DNA of 10,100 bases, taken from NCBI GenBank assembly GCA_000434295.1, contig HF994928.1, positions 101,936 through 112,035 of the forward strand. The letters are read 5' to 3'. The DNA comes from Acetobacter sp. CAG:977. Its GTDB lineage: Bacteria > Pseudomonadota > Alphaproteobacteria > CAAGCB01 > CAG-977. Numbering within the stretch: the first letter of the stretch is position 1; each line of letters starts with the position of its first letter. Of this stretch, positions 7,670-10,100 are shown piece after piece. A program made the position numbers and the translations under genes. The notes beneath the pieces were generated by a model, which made no database searches, was not told the origin of the DNA, and was given only the letters and a program-made list of their open reading frames with translations.

Positions 7670-8119
7670 TTACGGATAAAAAACCTCAACCTTTGCCTTA
7701 AATCCGCCTCTTTTTAAAGCTAAGCTTTCCAACCCTTTTTCAACCTCACCGAGGGGAATTAAGCTTTGATCAATTGACCTTCCGTGCTCTTTATAAAAAA
7801 TTCCGAAATTTCCCCAAGGCGCATAAATAAAAACTTTTCCCGCAGACGCCTTCATGCCGCGCGGCGCACCGTCTAAAGAAATCGGTTCGGGCAAAACCGC
7901 TATCTTCTCTTCTCCCGCAAAATCAGAAAACTCCAATGTCGCGGGAAGCATCTTTATGATTTCTTTTACGGCTGAATTGTCTTCCGGTTTGATAATGACT
8001 TCGGTGCCTTCAAAGCTGATTTTAAGTCTCATTGTTTCCGATGCCTCCGATACATTCCCGATAACGCACGACATAAAAAGCATCATTGCATATAACAGCG
8101 CCTTCATTCTTTTACTCAT
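7670..8119 (-). CDS. Exported cyclophilin-like fold protein
   Basis: Small protein of the cyclophilin-like fold family found next to redox enzymes in many bacteria; the family's role is not established and peptidyl-prolyl isomerase activity should not be assumed. It has 149 residues. Residues 1-26 form a Sec signal peptide (basic start, hydrophobic 7-20, possible cleavage after Ala26). Cys18 within FMSC is a poor lipobox, so a lipoprotein is less likely. Family signatures: DFAGEEKIAVLPEPISLDG at 66-84, then the near-invariant YAPWGNFGIFYK at 99-110, followed by SLIPLGEVEKGLESL at 119-133. The start ATG 8119 overlaps the stop of the upstream gene by eight bases, and no clear Shine-Dalgarno sequence is seen, so coupling is likely. 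ATG 8107 is another possible start. Twelve bases separate it from the reductase gene. Confidence 0.85.
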   Translation of the reverse strand: MSKRMKALLYAMMLFMSCVIGNVSEASETMRLKISFEGTEVIIKPEDNSAVKEIIKMLPATLEFSDFAGEEKIAVLPEPISLDGAPRGMKASAGKVFIYAPWGNFGIFYKEHGRSIDQSLIPLGEVEKGLESLALKRGGFKAKVEVFYP

Positions 8120-8957
8120 AAATCGGTTTATAGTTTTCGGGAGTTATCGCTTTAATCTGATTTATGGCCGTCAACGCCGCAGGCAAACCTATATACGGTA
8201 TCGTTTGAACCATCGTGGCTAATAGCTTTTCTTTTGAATTTCCGGCTCGCAAATTCCCGACTATGTGCGCATTTAGCTGCTTTTCTGCTCCGATTGATGC
8301 CAATACGACTAAAGACAATAATTCCCTGTCTTTTACGTCTAAACCTGATCTGGTATAAAAATCCCCAAAACAAAAATCAGTCAACACATTCGGAATCTTT
8401 TCCTGATATTCCGGCGGTAATGTTTTCATCGCATCCTTGACCTCGGTGCCATACAGTCTGTTTTGAATATCCTCTCCTTTAGAATGGCGCGTTTCCTCGC
8501 TTACCGTCCCCTGCTCTTGCAACGGCAAATCTATTCCCCTTTCGCGAACGGCTTCATTAAATACGCCTATCGCATTTAACGTTTTGGGAAAGCCGATAAA
8601 CGGCGCACATTGATAAATTGCTTCGCGTATTTTTACAGGAGAATTGCCGACATTTAATGCCGCAAAAATATGAGACTTCAATTGCGGCAGTGCTTGTATC
8701 GCCGTTAACGAAGTTACTGTTATCAGCTCTCGATCCTGATCGCTTAAATCGCCGATATAAAATATTTCGCCGAAAATAAAGTTCTGCAAAATATTCATAA
8801 ATTCCGGATCCGTCGCATGAGTTTTCCGTTTTTCTGAAAACAACGTTTCATATTTTTCGTTTGCCAATAAAACTCTGTCCATATTCGTCTGAGCCCCTTG
8901 TAATTCTGAAACCGTAAAAAACATCGCTGTAACAAGCATCAAAATGCATTTTTTCAT
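8112..8957 (-). CDS. Exported tandem carboxymuconolactone decarboxylase-like protein
   Basis: Two-domain member of the carboxymuconolactone decarboxylase / AhpD-like superfamily. It has 281 residues. Residues 1-22 form a Sec signal peptide (MKK, hydrophobic core, probable cleavage near Gly21-Ala22), so it should be periplasmic. The two homologous halves lie at about 55-135 and 191-268. Both contain DRELI/L followed by LK/NxHI (His96 and His231), GNSxxK, and a final PYIGLP or PFIGFP with AI. Neither half has the CxxC of AhpD-type peroxidases; the cysteines near the domains are single (Cys117, Cys196). The start ATG 8957 has AAGAGG at 8965-8970, seven bases away. It is the first gene of the operon and is divergent from the LysR gene. 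Decarboxylase activity is not implied by the name; a periplasmic electrophile or quinone-related role is inference from the operon. Confidence 0.88.
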   Translation of the reverse strand: MKKCILMLVTAMFFTVSELQGAQTNMDRVLLANEKYETLFSEKRKTHATDPEFMNILQNFIFGEIFYIGDLSDQDRELITVTSLTAIQALPQLKSHIFAALNVGNSPVKIREAIYQCAPFIGFPKTLNAIGVFNEAVRERGIDLPLQEQGTVSEETRHSKGEDIQNRLYGTEVKDAMKTLPPEYQEKIPNVLTDFCFGDFYTRSGLDVKDRELLSLVVLASIGAEKQLNAHIVGNLRAGNSKEKLLATMVQTIPYIGLPAALTAINQIKAITPENYKPIYE

Positions 8958-9042
8958 TTTCGTGCCTCTTGTTAATTCGTAATCCTCTGTTTTCAGGATG
9001 TTTGACTTTGAAAAAAAAATCTAATACCGTTTTTTTATAAAG

Positions 9043-9061
9043 CTATAATTTAAATTTATAG
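9043..9061. promoter_or_regulatory. Candidate LysR operator (T-N11-A inverted repeat)
   Basis: CTATAATTTAAATTTATAG is a 19-base inverted repeat around A9052 with one mismatched pair. It contains ATA-N9-TAT (9045-9059), that is T9046-N11-A9058, the general form of LysR-family binding sites. It lies 13 bases before the lysR start and about 85 bases before the divergent operon. It also contains TATAAT at 9044-9049, which could serve as the -10 of lysR, although no good -35 stands before it. This position fits a regulator that represses itself and activates the operon; no binding is shown by sequence alone. Confidence 0.5.
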
Positions 9062-9074
9062 TGAGCATGGCGCT

Positions 9075-9920
9075 ATGGAATTGACTCAGCTCTTTTATTT
9101 TAAGACCGTCGCAGAAAACAATAATATGTCTGTTGCTGCCGAAAAACTTCACGTTTCTCAGCCGGCGTTGAGCGTCGCGATAAAAAAGCTGGAAAATGAA
9201 TTGGGAACGACTTTATTTAAACGCAACAAAAATAAAATCTTTCTCAATAGTGCCGGTAAAACAGCTCTGACTTATGCGGAAGAAATTCTCGGCAAAGCCG
9301 AAGAAATGAAAAAAGCCTTGGAAGCAAGCTCCGGCATATCGTTGGGCTTTTGTGATCCGGGACCGATGAGATTTTTTATGCCTTTAATTCAAAAGGCATA
9401 TCCGGAAAAAGAAATCGCTTTTGACGTTTTTGAAGAAACCCAGAATCCGTCGGATTTGTTATTATCACGTAAATATTCCGCCATAGTTACATTAAACAAA
9501 CTTAATCATCCGGACATTATAAGCATTCCCTTTGCAAAAGAGAGCTTACTGCTTTCTGTTCCGAAAAATCATATCTGGGCAAAAAGGAAATCTGTTTGCC
9601 TTCACGATGAGAATAATTTTGAGATGGTTGTCTACTGCGGTTCCGGAGCCTACATACGCAGCCTTTCACCGTTTCTGGAGTGGTTAAAAAAAGAGCACAA
9701 CGTTCAAATATATGACGATTATTTTGTATTCAGGCAAATATTAGCACAAAAAGAGTGCTTAACGCTTACGACGCGTTTGGTTCATACATATCGTAATGAC
9801 GGGGAAGATCGAGTACTTATTCCGTTAACCGACTCAGGTATTGAAGTAAGTTATTATATGAGCGGATTGCGTGTAAGGGGTAAAGAATTATTATTTTTGC
9901 ACGAGGTTTGCAAAGTTTAG
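9075..9920 (+). CDS. LysR-type transcriptional regulator
   Basis: DNA-binding regulator of the LysR family, here the likely switch for the divergent exported redox operon. It has 281 residues, slightly short for the family (about 290-310). The N-terminal winged helix-turn-helix lies at about 1-60, with the typical AAEKLHVSQPALSVAIKKLE at 21-40 and LGTTLFKR at 43-50, followed by a linker helix at about 60-88. The C-terminal part from about residue 90 is an effector-binding domain of the periplasmic-binding-protein fold, starting SGISLGFCDPGPM and more diverged, so the inducer cannot be guessed. Several cysteines are present (for example in the LGFCDP and VYCGSG stretches), but no known redox-sensing pair can be claimed. 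The ribosome-binding site before ATG 9075 is weak. The gene is visibly A+T-rich compared with the mre genes. Confidence 0.93.
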   Translation: MELTQLFYFKTVAENNNMSVAAEKLHVSQPALSVAIKKLENELGTTLFKRNKNKIFLNSAGKTALTYAEEILGKAEEMKKALEASSGISLGFCDPGPMRFFMPLIQKAYPEKEIAFDVFEETQNPSDLLLSRKYSAIVTLNKLNHPDIISIPFAKESLLLSVPKNHIWAKRKSVCLHDENNFEMVVYCGSGAYIRSLSPFLEWLKKEHNVQIYDDYFVFRQILAQKECLTLTTRLVHTYRNDGEDRVLIPLTDSGIEVSYYMSGLRVRGKELLFLHEVCKV

Positions 9921-9922
9921 CG

Positions 9923-9957
9923 GGGAGTTTTAGGGACGGGGGAATCCGTGGTGATTT
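9923..9957. repeat. 35-bp direct repeat, copy 1
   Basis: Perfect 35-base copy of the sequence at 10023-10057, beginning two bases after the lysR stop. It starts GGGAGTTTTAGGGACGGG, continues with GGAATCCGTGG and ends GTGATTT. The period between the copies is exactly 100 bases. It is G-rich on this strand, unlike the A+T-rich surroundings, and contains only very short self-complementary parts (AATC with GATT), so it is not an obvious terminator hairpin. Confidence 0.95.
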
Positions 9958-10000
9958 ATTCTTCCCCTAATTTATTTAGTTTTAGCAATTTCTTTGGTCA

Positions 10001-10015
10001 ACGGGAGAATCCGCG
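10001..10015. repeat. Degenerate copy of the repeat core
   Basis: ACGGGAGAATCCGCG here matches the core ACGGGGGAATCCGTG of the two long repeats (9936-9950 and 10036-10050) at 13 of 15 positions. A separate GTTTTAG at 9979-9985 resembles the part that precedes the core in the full copies. It suggests an older, decayed unit between the two perfect ones. Confidence 0.6.
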
Positions 10016-10022
10016 TTTAACT

Positions 10023-10057
10023 GGGAGTTTTAGGGACGGGGGAATCCGTGGTGATTT
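10023..10057. repeat. 35-bp direct repeat, copy 2
   Basis: Perfect 35-base match to 9923-9957. The bases just outside differ (T before and T after here, against G before and A after in copy 1), so the identity stops sharply at both ends apart from a shared C two bases upstream. This suggests a defined unit or a recent duplication. Confidence 0.95.
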
Positions 10058-10080
10058 TTTATTTTCGTTTACATACGGAC

Positions 10081-10100
10081 AAAAAAAGACCGCCTGTGTG
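10081..10100 (-). terminator. Possible 3' half of a terminator at the window edge
   Basis: On the minus strand the edge reads CACACAGGCGGTC followed by seven T (10081-10087). A GC-rich arm followed by a T-run is what the end of an intrinsic terminator for a minus-strand gene beyond the window would look like. The matching arm (GACCGCC on the minus strand, upstream in the transcript) would lie past base 10100 and is not visible. Confidence 0.3.

Larger units (their letters stand above)
9921..10100. other. Non-coding right end with repeats
   Basis: No gene is supported after the lysR stop. The stretch holds the two long direct repeats and one short degenerate copy listed separately, an A+T-rich spacer and a possible partial terminator at the edge. 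A short hairpin, GGGGAA (9939-9944) with TTCCCC (9962-9967) across a 17-base loop and followed by an A+T-rich run, might help end lysR transcription, but it is weak. Confidence 0.6.

Noticed and set aside
8064..8068. Lipoprotein signal at Cys18 of the cyclophilin-like protein
   Set aside because: FMSC lacks the usual Leu or similar residue three places before the cysteine and the hydrophobic stretch continues past it; an ordinary Sec signal cleaved near Ala26 fits better.
9923..10057. CRISPR array
   Set aside because: Only two full copies, a 65-base spacing containing a decayed copy of the unit, and no cas gene in the window.

Overview
The window looks like chromosomal DNA of a Gram-negative bacterium, most likely an alphaproteobacterium. 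I judge this from the proteobacterial MreB and PBP2 sequences, the order mreB-mreC-mreD-mrdA, and the Sec and Tat export signals. This placement comes from recognising protein style, not from a database search, so genus and habitat are left open. Base composition is moderate on the left and visibly richer in A+T towards the right end.

Left part (1-5299, all on the minus strand, so read right to left): miaA (tRNA dimethylallyltransferase), mreB, a strong Rho-independent terminator, mreC, mreD, and mrdA (PBP2), which runs off the left edge. This is the rod-shape elongasome cluster. MreB is the cytoplasmic actin-like filament, MreC and MreD are the membrane and periplasmic scaffold, and PBP2 is the transpeptidase. 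mreC, mreD and mrdA are tightly overlapped. The hairpin and T-run between mreB and mreC should let MreB be made in excess over the rest.

Middle part (5301-6551, plus strand): a DUF1015 protein with a DGHHR motif, divergent from miaA. The two predicted start codons are separated by a single base, so each gene's promoter must lie inside the other gene.

Right part (6572-9920): a compact minus-strand operon encodes a tandem carboxymuconolactone-decarboxylase-fold protein, a cyclophilin-like-fold protein and an aldo/keto reductase. All three carry export signals (Sec, Sec and Tat). A LysR-type regulator is divergent from the operon. The 117-bp gap between them holds a near-perfect 19-bp inverted repeat with the T-N11-A form of a LysR operator. 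The likely reading is a periplasmic redox or detoxification module switched by its own regulator; its substrate cannot be read from sequence.

Right end (9921-10100): no gene seen. It carries a perfect 35-bp direct repeat with a period of exactly 100 bp, a degenerate third copy of its core between them, and at the very edge what may be half of a terminator belonging to a gene beyond the window.
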